DNA from: Bretschneidera sinensis
Taxonomy: Eukaryota; Streptophyta; Magnoliopsida; Brassicales; Akaniaceae
NCBI GenBank assembly: GCA_023935145.1
Contig: CM043700.1
Coordinates: 99,614,400 to 99,678,399, forward strand
Reading direction: 5' to 3'
Length of the DNA stretch: 64,000 nt
The translations under genes and the position numbers were made by a program. Shown here in pieces: positions 35,276 through 47,908 of this stretch (position 1 is the stretch's first letter; every line of letters begins with the position of its first letter). The notes under the pieces are model-generated. The model saw only the letters and a list, made by a program, of their open reading frames with translations. It did no database searches and was not told the DNA's origin.

Positions 35276-35692
35276 TGTGACAAAGTAATACAACCGAAAA
35301 ACAGTTTCTTACCGGTTTAACTCGAAACTTCTTGTATTTTGGACTCCTCTCTGAGTGTTCGAGTTTTCCACTCGCCATGGTCATAGGTGTAATCACAATG
35401 AAAGAAAACACCTGAATTGTCACAACCCAAAGGTCATTCTTCTTCTTTTAAGAAAATAGTGAAGATTTTCTCTCTCTAAAATATGGACCGAGACTCCTTC
35501 TCTTTTCTTTTATTTCATCTTATATTTTCAGAAACTAATATCATGGCTGTTTTTATATGTTGGTTACCAAAAACCAACAAATCAAAAGTCATATAGGGAA
35601 GTTGTGTCTTTTGGTTACTATATTTGTTCAAATATATTTTGGGAGGGTCGAGTCGCATATCATGGGGCCCCAACCTAACCCAAAATCAAACA
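35276..35692 (-). repeat. Copia-type LTR, minus orientation
   Basis: On the minus strand it starts TGTTTGATTTTGGGTTAGG and ends TTTGTCACA, 417 bp. A polypurine tract (GAGTGGGAGA, 35693-35702) stands just before it, which makes it a 3' LTR. Part of it is repeated in inverse orientation at about 38330-38539, and its first 60 bases recur at 53025-53084. Confidence 0.65.
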
Positions 35693-35729
35693 TCTCCCAC
35701 TCACACATGATGGGCTAAACACCGCCCAA

Positions 35730-35870
35730 TTAGAGACAAAAAGAATCTCCAACACCAAACTTCTTTTCAAGAAATTCATACAGGCAAATAGGTCGTACGA
35801 CCTGCGAGTATATCTGCACTTGGGAGCTCAATACTATGCACCTGTTAGGGATATATAATAGGTTTAACCC

Positions 35871-35902
<32 letters not shown>

Positions 35903-35990
35903 TCGGTGTCTCTTTGTACCCAAGATTAATTTTGGCCACATCAGATTCAAGTATCTTTAATGCCTCATGAGTTTCTTTGCCATTCATTGT
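35730..35990 (-). pseudogene. Copia pol C-terminal remnant next to the LTR
   Basis: The minus strand encodes ICLYEFLEKKFGVGDSFCL (end of the Copia polyprotein, where ...F..L..K.GV.D.F is usual) before a stop, then the polypurine tract and the LTR at 35692. The upstream part is disturbed by an AAT microsatellite (35871-35901). It is weakly conserved. Confidence 0.45.
35871..35901. repeat. (AAT)n microsatellite
   Basis: About ten tandem AAT units. Confidence 0.9.
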
Positions 35991-38329
35991 TCATGATTAT
36001 ATCAAATCCCAATATTCGGTATAATCGCTCGGGCTATGAATCACCAATGCAAGATGTGTTACTAAATAGTCTTCCTTCCTCACTCTTATCTTTTCGTTTC
36101 AGACTAACCGTTTTCCTAGACATGTCACATAAGGCTAATTATTTCATCACTGTCGAAAACATGCCAAAGTAGTGAACATTGACATGTCCCTTCAAGATCA
36201 CAGTCGAAAGTGACATAGGGCACTAGTTGAGACTAACTAACCTCAAGAAACTCACAGTGAAAAAACAAGGATTCATCTGCTCACTTCTCTTCTAGGTTGA
36301 ATTAAGCACATGTAGTATGAATTACATGTTATGGTGGGCTTCTCTTCTAAGAAGAGCGTATGTCTTTTACTTATTAATAAATCAAAACCACCATACCAAT
36401 CTTAGTATAGTTGCAACTACACATTTCACGTGCACATGCACCTAACCCGAGTCCTCAATTGGCTCGCTATTTTAAGCAACATGATTGCTCATCTGAAGCA
36501 CCCAATTAAGATCTTGCATCTGACTAACTTTGCATGTTTACATGATTGTAGGATGATCATGTCTGGTCAGGTTATCATTAATAATTTATAGATCTTATCT
36601 TGACCCTAGTCAAGGCGGCACAAGCAAAGTAATTTTTCCAACACATATTATGCATTTTTGCTTACTTTTTAAGTGATAAAAATTTATAGTGTCTCATCTC
36701 AACTCGTTATCACGGTGCTTGAAGAGATCGCTCATGTGAGAGAGTCGATCTTAACCTGATGTCATACATTTTCTCATGAAAACTAATTTCATGATATGTG
36801 TGTGCTATTTTTCATACTATCAATTTATTCAAAAATTAATATGTCAAACTTATTGCGCAGTCTTAACTATCCTCACCTAGAATCTCATTTAAGTGGCAGT
36901 AGTTATAGCAATCTATTAGCTTCACTGAGGTCTTAGAAATTAACATTCATTATTGCTAATAAATGGAAGTAGAACGGGCTAGCTTTTAAGTAACAAATGC
37001 TTTAAAAATTTTACAACTCTTGCTTTACTATAGTAACTCTCAAAATATACAATCATTCAAATTTTCATTTAGCTCTTTGTAGCAAAAAAAATGTGCATGC
37101 CTTAATATTTTTACATGGATACACTGAATTATAACTCGCATGAGCTATTTCAACCTAATTGGGAACAATTATGATACCATTAAGTACGCAACAGAAACAT
37201 ACTACAAATAGTTGTAATCTTATTTATGGTACTTGAGTCATCTATATTAGCTACACTTGAGATATATGGTATAATCCATCTCTTTTAATTGTCTATGAGT
37301 TTACTCAGATCCATAATCTGAATGAACTAGATTTCATAAAACCCATCGTCTATATCTATTAAAACAACCATTCTAGGCAACAATTTATCTTTCAATATCA
37401 ACATATATTCAATATATGTGTATTTTTTCTGAGGATCATTGATGACACATCAAGATTCTTTATCATAGCCCACAGCTTGATAAGGTTCAGTGATCTTTCT
37501 TAGATGATTTTCCTTAGTTACATTGGAAGCTCACTAGTGAACTTATTCCATGCGCTTAATAAACTACACAATCATCTAAGTCATCCAATTTTTGAATTCA
37601 TATCATTTAATGAATTCTTTAATCAAGTACCACACTCTTCACAGAGGCATTTACTAGTGCTAGAACATGATCAACAACTCTAAGTTGGATCATATGACAA
37701 AATTTATCTTAGTCTACAAAGTGTTAACTATTCATCTATAGAGCATGCAATCTTATGACCTTTTACAATCAAGACTCATGAAGCGCAAACAAGTGGTTCT
37801 CTACCAATCATCTTATGATAAGAGAATCTCATTACATTTCTTTTCAAAGATTTAAAAATTTCATAATATGACACCGTGAAGCACATACACCAAACTTCTC
37901 ATAGGTAAAAAAATTACTTTATTGCTTTCACTTATCAGAACTTAGACGGGAATTACTTCTTGATGGTACATTCCCACAAGGCAAAAAATCACTTCAACAT
38001 TCATTAAATGAAGTGTCATTCTCACTGTTCTTGGCAGCCTCATTTGAAATACTTATTTAGCAATAAAATATAAGAGATGGGGTTTTAAGAAATTTATAAG
38101 AAATTCCACAAAAATTATTTTCACATTTTCAAACATTAAATTCATCACCTTGCCAAGAATAAAAGTGATTTTTCGTAAATCCTCTAAATCACTCTGAAAC
38201 TCATTCTTTGATCTAAGTGTAATCGGAACAACACACAGAGGTGTTTACATTGCGCGTTGAGCCTTTCTATATTCAATTACTCTTTGGAAAATGAAGTCAA
38301 TATAAGGACTTATGTTAAGGGTAAGAGAA
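35991..38329. other. Non-coding spacer, probably decayed retroelement
   Basis: No ORF with a recognisable domain on either strand. Its position between two related LTRs of opposite orientation suggests decayed internal sequence of one or two Copia elements, but I see no motif to prove it. Confidence 0.35.
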
Positions 38330-38552
38330 GAGACTTTAGAGAGAGAAAATCTTCACTATTTTCTTAAGAGAAGAAGAAAGGCTCTTGGGTTATGAAAATT
38401 CATGTGCTTTCCTTCATTGTGATTACACCCATTACCATGGCGAGTGGAAGACACGAAGACCCGGAGAGGAGTCCAAAATACGAGAAGTTTTGGGTTACAC
38501 CAGTAAGAAACCGTTTTTTCGTTGCGTTACTTTATTACATAGGTATCAGAGC
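38330..38552 (+). repeat. Inverse copy of the 35.3-kb LTR, ending in a primer-binding site
   Basis: The plus strand here matches the minus strand of 35276-35500: GAGAGAAAATCTTCACTATT, TCATTGTGATTACACC and ATGGCGAGTGGAA are shared. It ends TTTATTACA and is followed by GGTATCAGAGC (38542-38552), a tRNA-iMet primer site. It is therefore the 5' LTR end of a plus-strand element whose internal part lies to the right. Confidence 0.62.
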
Positions 38553-41017
38553 GTGTCTTTGCTTTCCTATGGGTTAAATACATACATATATACACATATA
38601 CACATATATAAACATATATACATATACATATGTATACATACATATATATGCTTTTTTGTATGTTTAAATGCTTGATAATGCATAATAATTAACAAAGCCT
38701 GAAATTATCAAGCTTTATACTAAAAATGGAAACTTCCTCCGTACAGTATATTAAGCCATGATTTTTTACATGAAGATGCTTATCATATCAAGGATTCAAT
38801 TTGGGAAAAATCATGGATTAAATCCTACTGGGCAGAGAGAACAATTAAAACACATTTTTATCAACAAGACAAAATTGGTGAAAATGGCAACTTTTTGTGT
38901 GGTTAATATAATGCCACAAAATTTTACATGTAAGTATCCTATAGTATGAAGACACAATATGGAAATTTTCATGATCTAAGTATTTTTTTTTAGAGAGAGA
39001 AAAAATTAAACCCGTTTTATCAAGGTTTAATGTTAAAAAATGGCATCTTCTTCATTTGTTGTTAAACTGACATGATTTTTTCCATATAGGTAGCCTATGA
39101 TGTAAGAATATTTGGAAAATATGAGATTCTAACTCTCATCAAGGAAAGAGAAAAATGGATCCCTAATAAGAAACCCGAAAGCTTTGTCTTGATCTCATGA
39201 TCTGTACATTTCAATCCATGACCGAAAACTAGTATAGATATGTAGTTCTTGAAGAGAGCTTTCCATTGATATATGGCTTGTGAAAAATGGAGGTCTGTGG
39301 AGAGAGAAATTGCAATTTAAAAATTCAGGGCTTTATGGGGAAAATGTTGGCCAGAGACATGGGATGGCCTCGGCCCCACAGCTTCCCCACTTGCGTGCAT
39401 GGAGAGTGCGGCGAATGTAAAGTTTTTCGAACTCCATTTTTCATCTATTATATATAGAATTTAATTCTAAAATCTTCTATATTGTTAAAAAAAATTCAAG
39501 TGTTAAAATAATTATTTTGATTTATTTCTTGAAAAAATACTGAAAATTCAAAAAAATTAGAATTTGCACAAAATGAATGCTGAAAAATTTATTTCTAGAC
39601 TTAATGAGTTATTTTAAAGAGGGTTGAAACTTGGTGAGAAAAAATAATAACTCTCCGATGTTGTACTCTCCCACGATATATCTTTACAATTTAATTTTCT
39701 TGAATTGTTCTTTGAAAATTTATAGAAAATTGAATATATGTATATATATACACACACACACACTAAAATTGAATGATTCTTCTGTTGGAATTTTTTTTTT
39801 TTTTTTTTTTTTGTAATTTCATGGTTTATGATGATATGCAATTGAATTTAGACATGCATGCTATAATTTTTTTATTGAAAATTTCATGTTTTGACATGTC
39901 TTATTTTCTAAAATTGTGATGCGGTATAAATCTTTACTATATTGATATGAGTGGCTCTTGCATGTCTATGTTCCGATTTGTATTGATATTTAGATGTTAT
40001 TGATAGCATCATAATGGAAGCTAGCTATATGATTCTTATAATAATAATATACAATTTTCTTCAAAATTATGAGAAAATTTAGAAAAATTATATAAGATCA
40101 TATAGAATAGATGATGCTAGTAATCAATAAAATTAAGAGAGCCAAAGCCACAATAATCTTGGTCATGAAAGACCCTGTGAGGGTAAATTTCCTTCATGAG
40201 AAGGAAGACTTGACCTGATCTAGCATCAGTTTCATTCGAATGTTATATGTATAACGAGTGCATGCATCTTTGTTTACTAGTGACTTGATCTTGGATAACC
40301 AAATTTGACTCCTATGCCTAATGGTTGAACAATTGTTTACCATCTCATAAAAAAGGTAGGTATAATAGGAGATACATGTTTTGATACACACTTCATTGGA
40401 CAAGTGATAAAAGCTATTGGTGTATGTTGGTGTGCTTGGTAGGCTATAGTCCAATAGAAGTATGAACTTAGGTTCGAAGGGCCATTAAAATACTCAAATA
40501 TGGCAAAAAGTTAAAATATATTAAGATGATACGTAGGACTTGAAATTGTATAAATTAAAATTTTTAATTTGATAATAAAAATATATATAATATACAATTA
40601 GGTCTTTGTGGGTTCCAGATGAGTTGAGATTAAGAAATCTTTACCGAATAATGATGTATCACTTGGTAGTGCGGGAGATGAATAAGAGCATAGCGAATTT
40701 TCGATCTCGCGACTTGTAGAAAATTAATATTCACTTATTGAGTTTAGTGCTGCAAATATAAGTGTGTGCAACATATAAGATAGATCAAATTAAGTTGCAC
40801 ATAATACACTTCATGAAAAGTGGAAGAAATTTAATAAATTTTTTAAAATATAGACAAAAAGGGTGCGACATAAATGGCACAAAGAGTCTCCTCCATGAGC
40901 ATAAAGGGAAATATAATTGAAGAAATGGTAGAAAGTGTATAGATCAAATAACTCATTTAAATTACTTAGCGCATAAGAGTAGCCGTTTTTACAATTTAAT
41001 GAGTAAAATCACCTGAT
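38553..41017. other. Non-coding stretch to the right of the primer site
   Basis: AT-rich, without recognisable coding sequence. It contains a TA/CA-rich tract (38580-38650), a CA microsatellite (39749-39764) and a run of 22 T (39791-39812). It may be the decayed internal part of the plus-strand element. It ends where the SIRE element is inserted. Confidence 0.35.
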
Positions 41018-41022
41018 AGAAC

Positions 41023-42181
41023 TGTAGACTGAGGTTTCAACCCAAGAGGGGGGGTGAATTGGGTTTTTAAAAACTTTCGTAGAATAAACACAAGTTTATA
41101 AAAACATATAAGCAACAAGCAATTAAACAAGTAATGTGCTGTAAATAAAGAGTTTAAGGAGTAGATAATGCAAACTCAGATTATAGTGGTTCGGCAATAT
41201 CGGATTCGCTCCGACCCTACGTCCACTCTCTTCAAGGAACCTCCTTGAAGTAATCCACTAAGAAACTTAGTCATACAACTTCACCGGTGTTGTACCAACC
41301 TTACAATCCCTTCCTTTCGGAAGCTATTCCCTTCCTCTCGGAAGTAATCCCTTTACAAAAGATGTTGTAAAGTAAATGGTAGAGAGACAACTCATGAAAG
41401 CTTATACAACTCAACAATGTCTCTCTTTCAAAGTAAAGCTTGAAGAATGGTTCAGCAAGATATTTTAAAGCTTTTTGTGTTTTTGTGTTTCAAAGAGTAA
41501 ATGACTTGATTGTGTGTGTTATTCTCTTTTGAATATCTCCAGCTCTCTATTGAATGCTCAATAGAGTGAGTTTATATAGCCATCAAATAATATGGCCGTT
41601 GGGACTTTAATTTGAAATGATTGTGCCTTTAAAAGATCAGATTTCGAGTCCAACGGTCATATTTTTTGAACTACCAGTCGACTGGGTCCTCTTAAAAATT
41701 CTCGTTTTATAAGCTTTTAAAGTACCAGTCGACTGGATTATTCTTACCAGTCGACTGGGGACTGTCTGTCCATTTTACCAGTCGACTGGTATGTCTTACC
41801 CAGTTGACTAGGGACTTACTGTCCCATATACTAGCCGACTGGTATATGTACCCAGTCGACTGGGTTGTCTTCCAACCCAGTTTTTCTGTGTTAAAAAAAG
41901 TTTTAACTTAAAAATGTTTGACTTAAAAAGATCTGTTTAAAAAACATTTTGTGTGCGAGCCATTGAACAAGCTATTACAATGTACAAGTGAGACTTACAC
42001 TCGTTTAAATACCTTAGACCTATACTAGTTCTTCAGTCTTCACTTGAAAGATTGATTCGGTTTGAGTTCTTGCACCTTAATCCTTGGTTAAATGCTTTTG
42101 TTGCTTACTATACTTAGATTGTACTGTTAGTATAATAACAATTTTGTTTTGTCATCATTAAAATACAGGTAAGGGTAAAAA
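41023..42181 (-). repeat. 3' LTR of the SIRE element
   Basis: 1159 bp, TGTAGACTGAGG at the left and GATGACAAAAC-type sequence at the right (minus strand start mutated from TGTTGACC to TTTTTACC). It shares almost all its length with 49980-51204. It holds an array of CCAGTCGACTGG palindromes (41675-41865). Confidence 0.88.
41675..41865. repeat. CCAGTCGACTGG palindrome array, left LTR
   Basis: Seven copies of the 12-bp perfect palindrome CCAGTCGACTGG or close variants in about 190 bp, separated by A/T- and pyrimidine-rich spacers such as GTATGTCTTA and GGACT(T)ACTGTCC. Confidence 0.9.
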
Positions 42182-42862
42182 ATCTCCCCCTTTTTGATGA
42201 TGACAAGACTAATAATGTGAAAACAGTTTAAAAAACTAAGTGTTTGGTTTTTCAGAAAAAAATGGACAGAGTTTCCTCTGTTTTTCGAGTAAAACCACCA
42301 TGTAAACAAGCAAACGCAGTTTATATTTTCATTTCAACCAATCAATATCAACTCAACCAATCAAATGAATCATTTTCAATATTTTTTAGAGTAGTACTCC
42401 CCCTAAATCTATGCATTGGTTTCTGTTTACATAGTTTTTCTCGTTTTCTCATTTTTCTCCCCCGTTTTGAAAATAGCAACTAAAAAGGGTCAGAAACTAA
42501 AAAATAAGCTACTTAGCTACCATAATCATCTAAAATATGCTAAAAAAAACTTGTATGCGAAAATTTGGCTTCATTCGGAGTTCGAAAGCCTTCCTGGGAA
42601 GAACCGGAAGTTTTCATACAAGCATAACCAGTTTCAGAGCATATTCTTGAATAAAAGCAGTTAGAAACTATGCAAGCACAGCAAAAATAAAGTAAATAGA
42701 TGTATGACATATGTCTAATGAAAAAGCATCATCATATATAGAAAGTCAATACATGAACGGGCTTCATAGAGCTATATATAAGACAGAAATACATAGGTAT
42801 GTCCATGCTACATACTAAGAGCTAGAAACTACTATGTACACCAAAATATCATAAAAAATGAC

Positions 42863-44121
42863 TCAAGGAGCAGGAGAGTCTGAGCCGTCACGAATGAGAT
42901 CCCGTATCTCAGCTAACGAACTCTCTGTATGCTCTCTATGTAGCTCGAAATTGTCCCATAGATGCTCGATGGAGGAGCTCAATGTCTGGAACTCTGACTG
43001 TATGGTCTGGAACCTGGACTGCATGGTCATTTGGAGGCTCGTGATAGCCTGTAGTAGATCACCATACCCAGTCTGACCAGTACTCGAGTCACCAATGGGA
43101 AGTGCTTGGGTATCCGTGTCCATGTCAGCAGTATCAGCAGCAGCCTCCTCATCATCACTGCTCTCATCCTCCCAGATCCGAATGTGCTTCCCAGCCTTCG
43201 AATAAATGAAGCCGTCACGGACCATGCATCTCATCTTTTTCAGTGATGAGACATTGATGATGTCCTTTGGCCCGATATCCTAAGCCTCGGAGGCAGGGAG
43301 AGGCACCCGGAAGTGCTGGAGTATGAGTGTAATGAGCATGTCATAGGGTAGACACCCGGAGTCGCTCGCTTCGCCATTAATCATGTTGGCGAACAGCAGG
43401 GGATATATATTGAAGTGGTGCCCTATTTTAAGGCACCAAATCAATACTGTATCTATCTTAGATAGATACTCCCGACTCCAGAGTCTCGGTGGATGGTCCA
43501 ACTCACTATTAGGTTGAACAATTTTGAGTCCAGGGGAATTTCACTACATGTGTGAAATGTAGTGGGTCTGTACACATAGTTAGGGTCGCCCCTGACTATC
43601 TAACAGGCCGCATCGACATCAAAATTGTCTGGACATCCGTCCAGACTCCATTGGATCCCTCCTATAGGGATCCTCAGTATGCTCATGAGAAGGTCAGTGT
43701 TGATCTCAAACTCCACACCCATTACACTGGTTCTGAATCTCAGAGCCAGTTGATTGGGTTTCACCATGTTCGCATAGAACTGGTGAATCAGTCTTGGGTA
43801 GTATTTTTCATGCACTCTGACCAGTGGGGTCAGGTGGATTGCCTCAAAGGCTGGCAAGATATCGAAGTTGCCATGACGAATAGAGTCGAAGTCGACGACT
43901 CTACCCGTCATGATCTTCTTGTGGCGGATGATGGAGTCATACCTTGCTTTGGATGCAGGGCTGGAAAACAGAGACTCATCAAGCTCTGTTATGGGCTTCT
44001 TGCTTGATGAGTCTGCCATGCCCTTCCCACGTGTATTTGAATCCATAAGTTTGGTAGATCTTGGCCTTGTAGGTGCATTTGGTCCCTCGGTTGTGTATTT
44101 TATGCGGATTCGATCTATCAT
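42863..44121 (-). pseudogene. Third (envelope-position) ORF of the SIRE element
   Basis: Three consecutive minus-strand pieces (44121-43600, 43501-43280, 43234-42863), separated by one frameshift and one stop, form a third ORF downstream of pol. The first holds a globular block typical of the 'putative plant transposon protein' domain (LIHQFYANMVKPNQLALRFR, VMGVEFEINTDLLMSILRIP). The second continues it (HHFNIYPLLFANMINGEASD, LPYDMLITLILQHFRVP). The last has an acidic stretch (DESSDDEEAAADTADMDTD) and a probable coiled coil (LQMTMQSRFQTIQSEFQTLS). No clear transmembrane helix or signal peptide is seen, so an envelope role is not supported. In the lineage such ORFs are common and of unknown function. 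Confidence 0.75.
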
Positions 44122-44339
44122 TTTTAGGAAAACAAGGTTTTTGGAAAAAAAAAAGTTTTGACAAAAATAGGAGATTTCAACCGTAGAAAGTTGAAAATAA
44201 TGTTTGGGATGAGTAGATCGATGTGTTTAGATGTTGTTTGGATGGTTTTTGGATCAAAATGGTGAAATTTTCTAGTGAGAGAAAACTAGGTTGCTCAAAA
44301 ATGGCGTTAAAATCAGAAAAAAATGAACAATCTATATAT

Positions 44340-44602
44340 AAAATCGCGATACCAATCGACTGGGTTAGGATACCAGTCGACTGGGTTGTTTTTACCAGTC
44401 GACTGGATGACAACTGAATTTTAAAAAATTATCTCCAAACAAGGTCTTGATGTACCAGTTGACTAGATAAGATTTACCAGTCGACTGGAAGAATTGGCAG
44501 AGACTTACCAGTCGACTGGGTGAAGCTTACTAGTCGACTGAAAGAACAGACAGTGACTTACCAGTCGACTGGAACATATTTACCAGTCGACTGGACCCTT
44601 AA
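44340..44602. repeat. CCAGTCGACTGG palindrome array, internal spacer
   Basis: About nine copies or near copies of the LTR palindrome in 260 bp, lying between the end of pol (44740) and the third ORF (44121). Spacers are similar to those in the LTR arrays (GATTTA, AGACTTA). Confidence 0.9.
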
Positions 44603-44739
44603 AAAAAATTTCTAGTATTGTAGCACGAAATTTGTTTATCTATGACATCTTTGAGTGAGGGAGATATTTAAACAAGAATTAATACTCTTTCACTAGATGT
44701 CAATATATGCAAATTATGAATGAAGGAGCAATCAGACAT

Positions 44740-47700
44740 TCAGTTTATCCTAATCCAACAATCCATCAACATTCTAATCTTACAAAAACTAGCTTCACTT
44801 AGAGGTTTTGTAAGAATGTCAGCTATTTGATCTTCCGAAGGTATGAATTCTAGTCTTATATCACCTTTTTGAGCATGATCTCTTAAGAAATGATGTTTGA
44901 TTTCTATGTACTTTATTCTAGAGTGCTGAATAGGGTTCTTGGTTAGGTTGATAACACTAGTATTATCACAAAATATCGGGATGCCTTTTAGGTTAATGCC
45001 ATAGTCTTCTAGTTGTTGTTTCGTCCATATCACTTGGGCACAACAACTTCCAGCTGCTATATATTCCACCTCGGTGGTTGATAGTGCAACGGAATTTTGT
45101 TTCTTGGAAAACCAAGAAGTTAACATTGCTCCTAAGAATTGGCATGTTCCACTTGTGCTTTTTCTATCTAACCTACATCCAGCAAAATCAGTATCTGAAT
45201 ATCCTACAAGCTCAAGAGATGAATCTCTAGAGTACCATAGTCCTATGGTTTGGGTTCCTTGTAGATATCTAAGAATTCTTTTTACTGCAACTACATGTGA
45301 TTCCTTAGTATTAGACTGAAATCTAGCACACATACATACATTGAACATTATATCAGGTCTACTTGCAGTCAAATAAAGTAGTGCACCTATCATACTTCTA
45401 TAATATTTAGTATCTACAGTTTTACCTCTTTCATCAAGATCAAGTTTTGTAGTTGTGCTCATAGGAGTTCCAAGCGGCTTTGAGTTTTCCATCTCGAACC
45501 TCTTTAGTAGGTCTTTAATGTACTTTGATTGATTGATGAAGATGCCTCCTTTTAGTTGTTTGATTTGAAGTCCAAGGAAGTAGGTAAGCTCTCCCATCAT
45601 GCTCATTTCAAATTCATTTTGCATGCACTTTGAAAACTCTTGACACATTGATTCATTAGTAGCACCAAATATAATATCATCAACATATATTTGGACTATA
45701 AGAGTGTCATTTTTGTGAGTTTTTTGTGAAGAGAGTTGTGTTTATTCTACCTCTTACAAAACCATTGTTAATCAAAAATTTATTCAGTCTTTCATACCAT
45801 GCCCTTGGCGCTTGCTTCAACCCATATAGAGCTTTAGAAAGCTTGTAGACATGATTTGGAAGACTAGGATTTTCAAATCCAAGAGGTTGCTCAACATAAA
45901 CCTCTTCTTCTATAAAGCCATTTAAAAACGCACTTTTTACATCCATTTGAAATAGTTTGAACTTATTAAAGCATGCAAAAGCTAATAACATTCGAATAGC
46001 TTCTAATCTAGCTACGGGAGCATAGGTTTCATCAAAGTCTATTCCTTCTTCCTGATTATATCCCTTAGCAACTAGTCTAGCCTTGTTTCTAGTTACTATT
46101 CCATTTTCATCCATCTTATTTCTATATACCCATTTAGTTCCAATTATTAAATGATTCTTAGGTCTTGGAGCTAGTTTCCAAACTTTCTTTCTCTCAAATT
46201 GATTTATTTCTTCTTGCATTACAATTATCCAATCATTATCCTTTTCAGCTTCTATAAGTGTCTTAGGTTCTACTTGAGACAAATAAGCTACATAATTGCA
46301 AATATTTCTAATAGAAGAACGAGTTCTTACCCCTTGTAAAGGATCACCAATCACTTGATTAATCGGGTGATAATTTACATACCTCCAATCTTTGGGAAGA
46401 CTATCCTCTTGTTGGCTTGTAGATGGTTGGTCCAAATTATGAGTTTTCATCTCTTCATTTGCTTGAGGTGAACTCTCCTTTGGGTCAATAATGGGAGTAG
46501 GAGTTTCCATTCTTGGAATAAAATCTGCATCATCTTTAAAGGAAACTTCTCTACTACTAATTGGGTCAGACTCATCAAGAGTTACATGTACAGATTATTC
46601 TACCACTAGAGTTCTCTTATTGAAAACCCTATAAGCCTTACTAGATGTTGAATATCCTAAAAATATCCCTTCATCAGTCTTAGAGTCAAATTTACCCAAG
46701 TTAGTTTTATTGTTATTTAGGATGAAACATTTGCAACCAAATATATGAAAATAGGAGATATTAGGCTTTCTACCTTTCCATAGTTCATATGGAGTTTTAT
46801 CAAGCATAGGCCTAATTAAAATTCTATTTAAGATATAACAAGAGGTGTTCACAGCTTCAGCCCAAAAGTATTTTGGTAAACTATTTTCACAAAGTATTGT
46901 TCTTGAAAATTCTTCTAGAACTCTATTTTTCCTCTTAACAACTCCATTTTGTTAAGAAGTTCTAGGAGCTAAAAAATTGTGATCAATTCCATTTTCATCA
47001 CAAAAATTTGAAAAACTTTGGTTTCCAAATTCTTTTCCATGATCACTTCTTATACTTGAAATACAAATCCTTATTTCATTTTGAACCTTTTTGCAAAACT
47101 TCTCAAATCTTTTGAAAGCTTCATCCTTGTATGCAATAAAAATAACAAAGGTATATCTTGAATAGTCATCAACAACAACAAGAGCATATTGATGGCCACT
47201 TAGACTAATGGTACTAATTGGACCAAATAAGTTCATATGCAGAAGTTCCAAAGGTCTAGTAGTTGAGACTACATTTTTTGCTTTAAAAGAAATCCTAGTT
47301 TGTTTCCCTATTTGACAAGCATCACATACTTTGTCTTTTTCAAAATTGATTTTGGGAAGTCCAATGACTAAATCTTTTCTTGAAATGATTTTCAGTAAGT
47401 TCATGTTTACATGACCAAGCCTTCTATGCCATAGTCATGGATTTTCACTAAATGCAGGAAAACATTTTTTATTTTCAGAATGCAAGGATTTCAAATCAAC
47501 TATATAGACATTTTTATGTCTATGGCCAACAAATTTGATCTTGTTGCTCTTGATGTCTATAACTAGACAATGAGAGATCTCAAATGTGACTTTGTTGCCT
47601 TTGTCACAAAGTTGACTAATACTTAGTAAATTTGGCTTAAGGCCTTGTACTAGCAATACATTATCTAAGGTTGAGAAATCATTACCAACTTTTCCATGCC

Positions 47701-47830
47701 CGATGATTTTTATTTTGGTGTTGTCTCCAATGGTGACAAATCCACTATCTCTTAAAGTTAGCTCTTTGAATACACTTTTATCACCGATCATGTGCTTTGA
47801 GCATCCACTATCAAGGTACCAACAGTTACC
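44740..47830 (-). pseudogene. SIRE-type pol, broken
   Basis: Minus-strand pieces in order: protease active site CWYLDSGCSKHMIGD (about 47830-47785), pre-integrase LWHRRLGHVNMNLL, integrase zinc finger (CDACQIGK) and core (SIRSDHGKEFGNQSFSNFC, ...APRTS), RT with [36 protein letters not shown] and QIYVDDIIFG (about 45690-45660), and RNase H with GYSDTDFAGCRLDRKSTSG, ALSTTEVEYIAAGSC and PSEDQIADILTKPL. Breaks: stops near 47434, 46951 and 46594, and a frameshift near 45710, just upstream of the active site. The YVDD residues themselves are present. Confidence 0.92.
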
Positions 47831-47908
47831 TTTCTTCTTGGTGTGGAGACATATCTACATCACACAAGGATATACAATTGCACTTTTAGGTACCCAAAAT
47901 TTCTTGGG

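Noticed and set aside
38385..38675. Open frame of 96 codons starting near the primer-binding site
   Set aside because: It spans an LTR end, the primer site and a TA/CA microsatellite. The similar frame at 35238-35423 only reflects the inverse LTR copy.
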